Below are positions 23,221 to 35,100 of a DNA stretch of 64,000 nt, one piece after another. The stretch comes from Saksenaea vasiformis B4078 (Eukaryota > Mucoromycota > Mucoromycetes > Mucorales > Saksenaeaceae). The number at the start of each line of letters is the position of its first letter. Position 1 is the stretch's first letter. The stretch covers positions 1 through 64,000 of the forward strand of contig JNDT01002319.1 in NCBI GenBank assembly GCA_000697055.1, in the 5' to 3' direction. A program made the position numbers and the translations under genes. The notes beneath the pieces are model-generated. The model searched no databases, was not told where the DNA came from, and saw nothing but the letters and a program-made list of their open reading frames with translations.

Positions 23221-26126
23221 GACGTTCCTATTATTATTTTTAGAAGGGCGGGGGGAAGGGGACCTGGAAAGCTGTCTTTCTCCTTCTCTTTCCAACTTTT
23301 TGCTAAGGGCCGCTGCGGTGAAGAGATTTTTGTGTACTGTTTTTTTTCGGGGTGTGACTTTGCGCCGGGCTGGTGATGAATTTTTTTTCTTTTTCTTTTG
23401 TGAGCGCCCAGTCATTTGCTTCTTCTTATATACTTTACTTCTTCGATAGACAACGACCTACGTGAGGCTAATGGCACGCCATGGAATGTAAATTATGTCA
23501 TCTCATTGGGGGTTGTCGGTATGTCTGAAGAGGATGCACGAAATGAGTGGGCCGAACTGTCTCGTTTCAAATCCAGTCAGTTCGACTGAACGGTGGCGGG
23601 GGAGGGGGAAGGAGGTAGTCATCATTATCCAAACAGGCCATATGTGTATCGTGAGCCTATAGAAAATAGACTTCCCAGCAAAATTGGAAAGCTGTATGAT
23701 TTGCCTGAAGGAAGAAGGATAAACAGCAAATGTTATAGCAAAACGTACAATCGGTATGAATAAAACAAAAAAAAGTGGTCTGCCGAGAAAGTCTCGTACT
23801 AGACATCATTGATCTATAACTTGGTAGTGTGAGTAAAAAAAATGAGGATGACCCTGCGACAATGGGTAACAGAAATCAGGAACAAAGATTTTCGCGTTAC
23901 CGGAGGTCCACAGTAAAACAAGAAGAAAAGCGTTCGTGAACAATAAAGATTTTACAAGTTAAGTTCATCTGGCGATAACCCGAAACATGCGTTCCCACTG
24001 GAACATTTCAGCTTGATTGGGAAGTTTACCGAATTGAACTTCTTGTAAATACGTCATCATAGCATTTGTTGAAAGTCAACCGAAGTGAAACAGAGTTAAC
24101 CGGGATGATGTTAAGCACGACAAGTAATATAGAAAATCGTCATGTGACAGAGCTTTATAGTTGCGTCAAGAAGTAATGTATCACATGGCGGTCCTAATCA
24201 TCATCATCATTTATAGTTTCGTGAAACATCCTGACGTGTTACCCAACATTACCGAATTGTGTTGTCATCGCCTACCAACCTTTCTTTCTTGTGTTGTCAG
24301 TCTTGAAAAATTGGGTTCCTCCACCTCATCCTTCCTCTCTCTCATCTTTTCTTTTTTCTCTATTCGATACTGAAATGGAAGGACATGCATTGATTTTGTC
24401 AGTGTTCATGCTCTCTCTCTCTTTTTGACTGCTTGCAGTGCAAGATCCTGTATCTTACACAAGAAGATGAAGGAAGGCAACCGATGTCAAGTTTCAGGAG
24501 GAAATCATAGAGATCGAAGAAGAAAAGAGAAACGTAAGATGCCGTACTATCGCTATTGACTGACAATACACATGCGGCTCATGTGATCAGCAAGGCCACA
24601 GAAATACGTTGATCTCATGAATGCTCCATGAAACAGAATAAAGGTAATCCTACTGTCAGCCCTTTTCAACGCTAAATCCTTCATCAAGTACGACGGATAT
24701 CAACCAAAGAGTACTATGCTATGACCGGATCTACACGAAGGAGAGCAAAGCATCACGAATTTGTGACACCGTTCCTCCGGAACTATCAGGGATTGCAATG
24801 CTTGCTATCAAAAAGAGAGAGAGACTAGAGAGACTAGACGAGGTGACAAGGTCGGATTCACGTATCGCATCACGGTATACATAATAGCAGTTTTTGTAAC
24901 CACTGCTCCCATTAACTGGTGGCGGCGGGATGTCAATTCCGCCAAAAACAAAGCATGGTCCACATCGTTCGAGATCGGTGTGGAGTGTGGAAAGTCCGGA
25001 CAGCCAACCGAATTTTGCCGACCAACCCAATATGTACATCGTAGTTTTTCTGTTGCTTGCTTTTGGGTAACAGGGGATTTAGCTATTTTACATTCACTCC
25101 ATTCACCTTACCTCAACTTTTATTTCGACTGCAAGTAAAAAAATCATATATCAATCGAGGAGGAGAAACAAAGCTTACCAAATTTATCAGTCACACACAC
25201 ATCCTGCCCTTATTTAATCACAAGTGTCTCAGTAGATGCCCGCCCTCCACTTTTTTTTTTTTTTTTTTCTGGAAACGAAGTTGTCAAGGGCACAGTCATT
25301 TTTTTTTTTTTTCTGTAACCTAAGTAACGCCCTTTAGAAAAAAAAAAAAAAGAAGAAAAGCTTGTCAACCAAGTTTTTTTTTCTTTTTCCTGTGTTTATG
25401 TTTTTTTGGGGGGAGTGGGTGGTCAGTCAAAACGTGCATCTTTTTTCATTCAAATAACCCCCCCAAAATCGATTGTCTTTGGCAGTTCCGAGAAATAAAA
25501 AAAAAAAATAAAAAAAAAGAAAGGCCCAGGGGGTCAGGTCGGACAATCTGTGTCCGGATGGAAGAAAAGAAATATTCTATATTTAGTGAGGAAAAAAAGT
25601 ATGTCTCTTTCTCTCTGTCCCCCCACTGTTTTCGTGTCAGGTAAAGCAAAAAAAAACAAGTTTCTGTTTATTTATTTTAGGGTTTATAAAAAAAAAAAGA
25701 AAAAAAAAAACACTGGTCATCTTGGCGCCATTGAAAACGGAAGAAAAGGAGGCATTGTCCAGAACCTGTCAAGAAAGCAAGCTTTTTAAAGTTTGGCATG
25801 TGAGTATAAATATGGTTTTGTGTAACACAAAATGCACATGATCTGCAGGGAAAGCACGATGTGCATGGCCACTTTGTATGTTGACATAATAACACTTTTT
25901 TTTGTTTTCCGTTCACCAATAATAATAAGTAAGGTAACACAGAGATATGCCAACGTCGGTCATTTACAAAAAAAGAGTTGTTGTGTCTCTCTCTCCCCCC
26001 AAAAATGTGTGAAACAGAAACTTTGAAAAAAAATAGAGTAAACAAATTCACAAGATTTTGTGCAATGTTTGTAAGTAACACTGGAATATTTTTTATATGG
26101 TAATCAGGGTTGATCCTCATCATTGG
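23221..26126. other. long intergenic region, no supported gene
   Basis: About 2.9 kb between the start of the PPR gene and the stop of TMEM115, both on the minus strand. It holds many homopolymer runs (25250-25269, 25300-25313, 25340-25353, 25497-25518, 25688-25709). One ATG-started frame on the minus strand (25039-24731, 102 codons, with PPPPVNGSSGY and a Ser/Leu-rich tail) has no recognisable family and no promoter signal. No RNA gene or repeat family was seen. Confidence 0.5.
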
Positions 26127-27576
26127 TTAATCGCGCTTTACCGTTGCCGCTTCCTCCTCCGCTGTGGTACCTGCTTCTGGCTTAGTCGTTGTTGTTGTTG
26201 TTGATGATTCATCTGCATCAAATAAAACATCATTTTCTTTAGGCACGGGTTCCGTAGCAACTGAAGGAGGAGATGGCATGGTAGGTTTAGCAGATAAACG
26301 CATATCCAAAGCCTTTAATGCCAATGCTCTAAATTAAAATCATTAAGTTAAAAAAAAAACCATTCATCTCTTCTTTTCTTTTTTATATATGTTACCTCCG
26401 CCGTTCTGCCTCAGCTCTTGCACTACCTGGTAATGGGGCTGTGCGGACGCCTGTCTGACCCTCAAGATCGTAGGCATAGTTTCTCGGAACAGGTTGACAG
26501 CATCGGAGAGTAACAAGAATACCAAATACGGTACTGGAAACGAATCCTATAACAGGGCTGGTTTTTTTTAGAGTTGGAATGAGGATCACCATGGTTTTTC
26601 TTTTTACTTACTGCAAAAACTCGGGGAAAAAGGTAACAAAGGCAAAGGTTTCGCTTCGATCGCCTTGGATACCATCTTGATACTTGAAAAATCGAATATA
26701 AACCCATCCAATCACCCATCCAATGTTCACCAAGTTATAAAACACAACTGCATTGAACAAAAGAAGAGCAGCTACACTCATCGCCGTAGCCACACCAATC
26801 AAATTCTAACACGACATTAAGTTTTTTTTCCTCATTTCCAAAGAAACTAAGGTTTTTTTTTACCTTGACGCGTATGGATAGCACACCTCCCATCAACGCG
26901 ATTTTATGTTCTGGAATAAGATGTTTGAAAGCCACCAGAAAAGCAGAAAAGATACCCGCCATCCCATTGATTTGTGTAGTATACCTAAAGAGACGCATTA
27001 GGAACAACAGAAAAAGTTTACCACCGTCTTCTTTTTTTTTTTCAACTTGCAGGAAATCTTCGTTACGTGTAAGATAAAAGGATAGGTAGAGACCAAACCA
27101 AGTAACCACGTTGGAAAGGATACCCGTAAGAAGGACGTATTTTAGTAATTCCCTGCTACCCCACGCGCGTTCCAAATATTTTCCACATAACAAAAGAATA
27201 ACAAGACTTGCAAAGAACTAAAGGAAAAAACGATGACGATGAGGAAGACTGTGCTTTTCCCTGTTTTTTTTTTTCTTACCGATGCCAAATGACTTTCATA
27301 AAATGCAGCAGTTAACAAGGTCCATGGTGTATACAAAATACTGGTTTCTTTTTTGTCAGTTCAACATGATAACAGAATAGAATGAAGAACTTACGAACCC
27401 GGCACAAGGCCAATGAAGGGACATAAGAGGGAAATTTCGTCGTCAGGTACAAGGACCATCTGTCGTCGAATGTACACATAGGCAACAGTGGAAGAGACAC
27501 CCAGTGTAGTTACAAGTGCTTTTGTTAATGGAGGAACATTAGACAAGGCTGTTTTTAAAGGTTGAGCGATTGGCAT
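26127..27576 (-). CDS. TMEM115/rhomboid-like Golgi membrane protein
   Basis: Seven exons (27576-27395, 27340-27280, 27217-27051, 26984-26864, 26805-26612, 26533-26396, 26328-26127) give 354 residues. The first two thirds hold about five to six membrane segments. Family features are YTPWTLLTAAFYESHL, GKYLERAWGSRELLKY, QINGMAGIFSAFLVAFKHLIPEH and the C-terminal RALALKALDMRLS. A Thr/Pro-rich cytosolic tail follows. TMEM115 proteins are catalytically dead rhomboid relatives of the Golgi involved in retrograde transport. Intron 3 (27050-26985) uses a GC donor (GCAAGT) because no GT donor keeps the frame. Divergent from CYC8. Confidence 0.88.
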
Positions 27577-27997
27577 GATGCCGAAGAAGAAAAAAAAAAA
27601 AACAAAATAAAATATAATAATAATAATAATAATAACACCGTTTTTTGAAATTATTGTAAATTCTTTTGTTGTTGCGTCAGCGTAAATTACAGTAACCGCT
27701 ACGTAAAAGTAATTTTTATATTTTCATAACACTTCTCTCTCTCTTTTTATTTTTTTCTTCCTTATTCATGATCCAATAAGTGAACATTTAGGAATTCACT
27801 TGACATGGTGTCATTCCACACAGCTAACTAACGATAGAATCACGTGGGTTCTGTAACAAGTTGGCTTTTTTTTTCTTTTTCTTTTTCTTTCTTTCTTTAG
27901 ATGTTACTCCGGAAGTTTTCGTTTTCTCCTTTTTTTCTTTCATTGATCGGCGATCATCTTTTTAAGCCATGCAGGGCTACATTTTGGGATATGACAC

Positions 27998-28034
<37 letters not shown>

Positions 28035-28455
28035 GGGCTCAGTCAGAATTCGGTCTGAAGGATCGCTTTACTATATAAAGAAAAAGGACTCCTCCCCCAC
28101 CCGCTACTTCAATTTAGGTTAGTTTCTTTTTTTTTTTTTTTTTACAATAAGCCCATATATTTAAATCTGTACACCGTCAGTTACACAATGGGGGGAGCAG
28201 AAAGAAAGAAAAAGCGTTTTTCATGAAAAAAGGGCCCCCATTTTAACATATAAAACGACGCTGCTTCTGTTTCTTCACCCCCTTTTTTCTTCTCTTTCTT
28301 TTTTTCGGTTTCTCTTTTTCTTCTTCCTTTTTTTTTTATATATATCTCCTCTTTTTTTTTTTTTTTTTTTACACTATCATCTCGAAACTTGTTCATTTGA
28401 CGTCGTTCCATCTCTTCTTCTTCTTTTTCTTCTTCATCTCGACATTGACGCAACC
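27577..28455. promoter_or_regulatory. divergent intergenic region of TMEM115 and CYC8
   Basis: About 880 bp between the two start codons. It contains (AAT)n at 27615-27638, a (CTTT)n-like tract before 27900, a poly(A) run 28000-28033 and T-runs at 28123-28143, 28328-28340 and 28351-28371. It probably holds both promoters. No specific factor site is claimed. Confidence 0.5.
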
Positions 28456-28570
28456 ATGTCCGCGCCACCAACACAAGCTCCAGTCATTCAAAAACTTGCT
28501 GCTGTAAACGAACAAGCATGGTTAACCCTAGGCAAGCACCTTTTTTTTTTAATTATATGAAAAAAAGGAG

Positions 28571-28658
<88 letters not shown>

Positions 28659-28687
28659 TGTGTGTGTGTGTGCGTATGTGTATGTGT

Positions 28688-28752
<65 letters not shown>

Positions 28753-28768
28753 GTGTGTGTGTGCGTGC

Positions 28769-28813
<45 letters not shown>

Positions 28814-28822
28814 CGGGAGAGA

Positions 28823-28854
<32 letters not shown>

Positions 28855-29730
28855 AAGAGGGTTATTGTCCTTTTTACCATGGCATTTGAGATTATCTAGG
28901 CTATTTTGGAAGTGTTGCAGGAGATTAGCCGGAGCCATAGGGAGCGGGATGATTTCTTTTTTTTTTTTTCTCTTTTCTCTCTCTTTTTTGGTGTATGTGT
29001 ATGTGTATGTGTGTGTGCAGTCTTATGTGTACAACCTTACTCGCCCACTTTAATCTTGTGTTGCAAATATTCCCGATTCGGTTTAGTCTGGATAATGAAA
29101 GGACGCCACACTTATTTTGGTTTAATCTTTAGGTAACTTGGCAGAGTTGATGACTGATTGGGAAAGGGCCCTGGCTTCCTATGAATCCGCTCTCAGACAC
29201 AATCCCTATTCGATCACCGCCCTCTCTCAAATCGCCTCTCTTTGCAGAGGAAGAGAACAATTTGCAAAGGTAAAAAAGGTTCTTGCTATTCCATGTCATA
29301 CCAAAAACCGTTAAAACTCTTTCCCTTTTCAAGGCTGTTGATTATTTCAAACGTATTTTGGCCATTCAAGAAAATAATGGAGAAACATGGAGTGCTCTAG
29401 GACATTGTTATTTGATGATGGATAATCTACAAGAAGCCTATCATGCTTATCAACAAGCTCTTTACCACCTACCCAATCCAAAGGACCCTAAACTGTGGTA
29501 TGGTATCGGCATCTTGTACGATCGTTACGGATCTATCGAACATGCAGAAGAAGCCTTTTCAGCCGTCATGAAAATGGATCCTAATTTCGAAAAAGCAAAT
29601 GAAATCTATTTCCGTTTGGGTATCATTTACAAACAACAACAAAAGTACGATTTGAGTCTACAGGTAAACAACCAATTCTTTTTTTTTTTTTTTTTTTTAC
29701 TCCTTTTCCATGGGCTCAGTGAACCAACAT

Positions 29731-29769
<39 letters not shown>

Positions 29770-30262
29770 CACGATCTTTAGTGTTTCCGTTACATTTTAC
29801 ATAATCCACCGCGTCCATTAACAGAAGTGGATATCTGGTTCCAAACAGGGCATGTCTATGAACAACAAAAAGAGGTAAAAAAAGGATAGCATAACAACAA
29901 AAACGACTGAATCTCATTTGATGTCGTTTCCATTTAGTATGAGTATGCAAAGGAAGCCTATGAACGTGTTTTGGCCGAAAACCCAGATCATGCCAAAGTG
30001 CTTCAACAGTTGGGTTGGTTGTACCATCAACAAAATGCCTCGTTTTCAAATCAAGCCATGGCCATCCAGTACTTGACTCAATCTCTCAAAGCAGACAGCA
30101 ATGATGCCCAATCCTGGTACCTGTTAGGACGTTGTTACATGGCCGAACAAAACTATAATAAGGCCTATGAAGCTTATCAACAAGCCGTCTATCGTGATGC
30201 ACGCAACCCCACCTTCTGGTGTTCCATTGGTGTCCTCTACTATCAAATCAATCAGGTAAGAA

Positions 30263-30296
<34 letters not shown>

Positions 30297-31993
30297 GAGA
30301 GACCCCGGTTGTTTTTTGTTTTATTTTCTGGAATCTGTCACTCATCTTTTCCAAAAAAAAATCTCTATAGTACCGTGATGCGTTGGATGCTTATAGCCGT
30401 GCTATTCGTTTGAATCCTTATATCAGTGAAGTATGGTATGATCTTGGCACCTTGTATGAATCTTGCAACAATCAAATCCAAGATGCGCTCGACGCGTATC
30501 AACGTGCAAGTGAACTGGATCCCAATAATCCGCATATCCGCCAGCGACTTGATCTTCTACGAAGAACGCATGGCATCACTTCGTCCAACACACCCACGAC
30601 CGCTGGCCCGGTGAGCACACCTGTTCCTCAAGATGTCAACAATCCATACCAGTATCAAAACGGCCCTCCGCCGCCCCCGCCATCCTCCTCCTCCTCCTCC
30701 TCCTCAACACCCTATCCGCCTCCACCGCCCTTGACAAGTGGTCCCCAAGGCCCGCCGCCTGGTATGGCCCAGTACCCAAGCGTCACCTCGCGTGCCTATG
30801 AAAACCATCAACGTCGCGGAGGTCCGCCACCCATGGTAAAATAAAAAAGAAAAAAAAAAGAGACATCCCCCGTTTTTTTTCCTTTACTAAAAAAAAACGC
30901 ATAGGCCCTGCATCCTCAGGAGCACGGTCCACCGCGAGACCTTCCAATGCCACCCGCTCAGAACGATCGTCGGTCACCTGTTCCTTACCATCCCCCTCCA
31001 CATACCCGGGAAGATGTACGTATTCCTGATATCGGTGGTGGCGGCGGTAGGGCACCTACGCCTTCGGAAAGAGTGCAAATGAATCCTGTCATGGGAGGAG
31101 GAGGAGGAGGAGGAGGAGGAGGAGGAGATCATGATCGTTCATTACCACCTACCACACCACATCCTCCTCCGCCTCCTCCCCCTTCATCTATGCGACCACC
31201 CATCAATAAATTACAAGCAACCGGTGTCCGTTCTCCCATCCCCTCGCATCTAGGCAGTCCCAATGGCAAACCCGCGTCAACACCAATGGGTGCACGTCCC
31301 TCGTCAAGAAATAGTAACCATAGTGGCCCCTCTCCACGAATAACACCAAACTATTACAATGCCTCACCTCGTGCACAACCACCACAACCACCTGTATTTC
31401 ATCATCCGCCACCACCACCACCTGCTTCTTCTTCTCATCCTTCACAAATGGATCACCATGCTGCACCTCCGACACATCCACCATCGTCTGATGAACAACG
31501 ACGGCCTTCTTCTATTTTATCGTATGATCCACCACCTGTTGCAAAACGTGAGGATAATCATCATCATCATCATCATCATCATCAACATCCTCCTCCTCCA
31601 CCAGCACCTCATCATCATCGACCTTATCGTCCAAATGATATAACAATGGAGGAGAAGCAACAACAACAACAACCTCCTTCTCCACCACAACCATCCAAAA
31701 ATGAAGAAGAACATGAAAATGAAAGTGCAGCTGATACATTAATCAGTATGCAAAAAGGAGGTTATGTTAAACGAACATTGGAAATGGCAGATGAAGATGA
31801 TGATGCACCGGAGAAACGACAACGCTTACGATCACCATCACCAAAAAAGGATGTACGCATGATCGTCGATTATGAATCTTCTACAGGAACACCAACATCA
31901 CAAAAAAGTGCAGAATCTCCCTCTTCACCCACAAAACAACAACAACAACAGCCGTTGCCACTCAAACAAGGTGAGACCGCTGCAACATCCTAA
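28456..31993 (+). CDS. CYC8: transcriptional corepressor CYC8/SSN6-like TPR protein
   Basis: The partner of Tup1 in general transcriptional repression (glucose, hypoxia, mating genes) in the nucleus. Seven exons (28456-28531, 29133-29269, 29334-29663, 29782-29874, 29938-30255, 30371-30835, 30905-31993) give 835 residues. Residues 20-400 carry about ten TPR units with the Cyc8 signatures [46 protein letters not shown] and [21 protein letters not shown] sequence. The C-terminal half is disordered and holds homopolymer tracts: poly-Pro, poly-Ser, a run of Gly (GGA repeats, 31097-31125), poly-His (31558-31583) and poly-Gln. Intron 1 is unusual: 601 nt, GC donor, filled with microsatellite. Confidence 0.95.
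28578..28858. repeat. compound (GA)n-(GT)n-(GA)n microsatellite in CYC8 intron 1
   Basis: About 280 bp: GA repeats to about 28658, then GT repeats with GCGT and GTAT interruptions to about 28810, then a second GA block to 28858. It lies wholly inside the first CYC8 intron. Such sequence can adopt H-DNA (GA) or Z-DNA (GT). Confidence 0.95.
29742..29771. repeat. (CA)n-(TA)n microsatellite in CYC8 intron 3
   Basis: ACACACAC followed by ATATATAT within the intron between exons 3 and 4 of CYC8. It follows a T-run (29678-29698). Confidence 0.85.
30264..30297. repeat. (GA)n tract in CYC8 intron 5
   Basis: Short GA run (with GGGA) in the intron following exon 5 of CYC8. It is a second, smaller purine repeat in the same gene. 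Confidence 0.85.
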
Positions 31994-32147
31994 GGAAATT
32001 ACTTTCTTTTTTTTTTTTCTTCTTCTCTCTCTTTTTTCCGTTTAAATACAAAAAAATGACACAAAAAAAAGGAGCAGAAAAAAAGAAAAAAAAAAAGAAG
32101 GAACCAAAAAAAAATTGACCATTTTGTCACCAAAAAAGTTTGGTATG

Positions 32148-32154
<7 letters not shown>

Positions 32155-32176
<22 letters not shown>
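32155..32176. repeat. (TTTTG)n microsatellite at the XPO7 stop codon
   Basis: About four to five GTTTT units directly abut the XPO7 stop codon on the minus strand (stop at 32179-32177). The mRNA therefore reads TAA followed by repeated AAAAC in the first 3' UTR bases. Confidence 0.85.
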
Positions 32177-32179
<3 letters not shown>

Positions 32180-35100
32180 TATGTACGCTAGTGAAAGTGG
32201 GACGAGTACCACGTTGTTCATACTGAGTTCTCTTCGGAACGCGGATATGTTCTGAGAAAATCGTTCGCGGTCTTTTGTGCATAAAGTCCAACCAATCCCT
32301 TCCATCAGATTATTCAGGGCCTATAACGATAAGGTCAGTTGGGGGTGCTCATGTTTTGGGGGTATTGTGCGACGGAGTTTGTCGCGCGTGGCTCGATGAC
32401 GTTTCTGTTGAGAGGTCACACAAACTAAACCTTACCTTGGCAACGTATTCGCGCCGTTCCGGTAACTGCTGATTGATGACTTGCGTTGTGTACTCAACCA
32501 CATACTTTAATAATGCAAAAATGAGTTTGTTTTCTGCTTTTCTTTTCTTTTCTTACCTCTTTTTGTAATAGCATCAGGGCATACAGTGGTCGTGAAAGGG
32601 ACCATTGATCGTTGTTTTCATCAAATAAGATGAGATTAAAAAGTGTCGTCAATAGCGATGGCAAGACACGAGGAAACTGAGTCAAGTAACCAATCAACCA
32701 GTGGGGCGATGCCGATGAACGCCGACGCGCCGCGGGCCCACTGGCGGCGGATGAATTCCGTAGCTCGGCTTTTTCATATTCTTTGATCACATAACTAGCA
32801 ATGTTGTTGACAGTAGAACATGCATGGGATCGGATCCAGCTCTCACTTGACTCCACTCCCTGTTCACATGCTTGCATCAGGTATAAAAACGTGTCCGGTG
32901 ATAAACTGGGCACGGCCATCAGTTGCTCATGCGTAAAGTCATCGAGCATACTGAAAAACGCACGTGTCAATTTGGGAAAACTCTATCGAAAAAAATAGAA
33001 TAATAGAATGTTAAAGCGTACTGAAATCATCCTCCTCCTCTTTTTCCCTCTCTCTTTATCTTTCTTTCTTACTTACCATGAGATCATCTTGTGGAATACT
33101 CAGCATCAATTGAAACATCATACTAAACACTTCATCAATCGCCTTATCCTGATAAAGCCAAAAAACGCCAAAATTAATGTAACGCCCGCCAAGGCATCGT
33201 GAAAGAATCGAAAAACAAATCGAAATCCCCTTGTACTTGTAAAGATATTTTCGGCCCTCATCCGTCACCTGTTGCTGCTGTTCCTGCTCCAGCACATGTC
33301 GCCCTAAAAATAAATAAGCAAATTTTTTAAATCTGGGCGGAAAAAAAAAAATTGAATTTACCGTAGGTGCTGATGATCTGGCTGGTGTCGCGGAAGATCA
33401 GGACCCCATTAGGAGAAGAGACCTCGAAATTCAACCGTTGACTCTTATTATGCACAAATTCCGCAAAAAATTTGAGCAGTGTGTTTGCCACCGGACTAGG
33501 TGACCACGCTTCCAGAGCGCGCAACAGAACCGGCATATACTCGGGATAGAACCAATCAAAGAACAATGAGAAATTCCTACGGCTTTGAATAGGTGAAATA
33601 AATCCACGCAGATCGCGAAAAATGTCCTGCAATGCACGCTAAATAATATAGAAAAAAAAGTCAGTCAGTCAGCGCTTTTTTTTTTTCTTCTTTGACATAA
33701 AAACTCACACGGACGGGCTCTTGCCGGAAAGCATCCACACTATCCAACGCAGCAAGACTCTCCAGGCGTATCTCAAATGACTTCATAAATGCATAGAATT
33801 CACGTTCACAGTTATCCTCTGCAAACAGAATTTTACATAACACTTGGTAATAAAGCATGCGGTTCTGTCCATGTTTCTCGTTTTCCAAAAACGTAAATTC
33901 CGAAGACATGTGGTTCTGCAGGATAAGCTGGGTTGTCTCAATCTTCCGCAAATTCTTCAATGCGCTATAACCACTGGCAAGCTCATTGAACAATTCCAAT
34001 GTACGTCGGATCACTTGCTCATTATCTCCCCAATACTGGAGATTACTAATACTATAATAATAATAATCACCTTCGTCAATAATAATCCTCCTCCTTTCTT
34101 TCCCTCTTTTGACTTACATTTTTCGCATAATCACATTCAACATCAGCACCTGGTCACTGATACCAAAGACTTCTGTCAAATGCGTATAAACGGCCTTGCC
34201 GGTAGATTCACCAATGTATGATTTTCGGAACTGCTGGAAGAAATAGACAAATGCCGAATCCAGTTTCTGGTTCAACACAACACTCCCATGTTGTGCCTGC
34301 AGTGCCTGATTGACCTCCATCAACTGAAGTACTTTGGTCGTCAACTCGCCATCAATGGTATCCAACTCATCCGAACTCAAGTACGCCTAAAGAAAAAAAA
34401 ACACGCGCCCATGTTACCTTCTGTCTATACCTTCATAGACAATGCATAAACATACCGGTCGGTTACCAACAAATAACGCCATGATGTACACAAGCCATGC
34501 AAATTTGGTCTCAATCACGTCCAATGCGTCCTTATACTCCCCTGTCGTGATATTGGATCCCGCTTGTGCAACCAGCTCCTACAAACCAAACAAATAAATA
34601 CATACAGCCTACCTTTCCCTTCCGCGAGGTCCTTTACCTGGTACTGCGAAGCAATGGGGGCAAACACCGTCACTAAACAATTGCTGGATTCTTGGTACTT
34701 GCAACGAGCAATCTGACCAAGCATATTCAACGTCTCGGAAAGTGTCTCCTCATTTTCTAAAGGATCTAAAAACAAGGGATCAGTAAAACACATCCAAACC
34801 CAAGCCAACCTATTATTATTATTATTATTATTTTTACCATCCAACATTTCCTCCATGCGTGTTGGTACCGAGGATACATTGGCAGTGATATATGTACGTG
34901 TAATCTGAAAAAGAAAAACAAGTCATGCTTTATTAGGTCTACAAAAATGACAAGACTGGGTTACCTCGACCATAATGTTTTCCAGTTTTTGTACGGTGGC
35001 ATCTCCTAGTTGATGGTAGTAGGTCATGCTTTGCACTGTGCGTGACCAAAATCCAAGGAGATAAGAAACCGTATTGGGAGCCCACTAAAGAAAAAAAAAA

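Noticed and set aside
23645..23662. 16-base string shared with 44668-44683 (TATCGTGAGCCTATAG)
   Set aside because: About one such 16-base match is expected by chance in a 64-kb window, and the flanks do not match.
24731..25039. 102-codon minus-strand frame with ATG
   Set aside because: No recognisable family, no signal peptide and no splice partner, so it is left as unsupported.
28488..28939. Overlapping open frames of 120-130 codons on both strands (Cys/Val, His/Thr, Arg/Glu or Ser/Leu runs)
   Set aside because: They are translations of the GA/GT microsatellite inside CYC8 intron 1, not genes.
31359..31739. Ile/His-rich and Val-rich frames
   Set aside because: Other-frame readings of the repeat-rich CYC8 tail.
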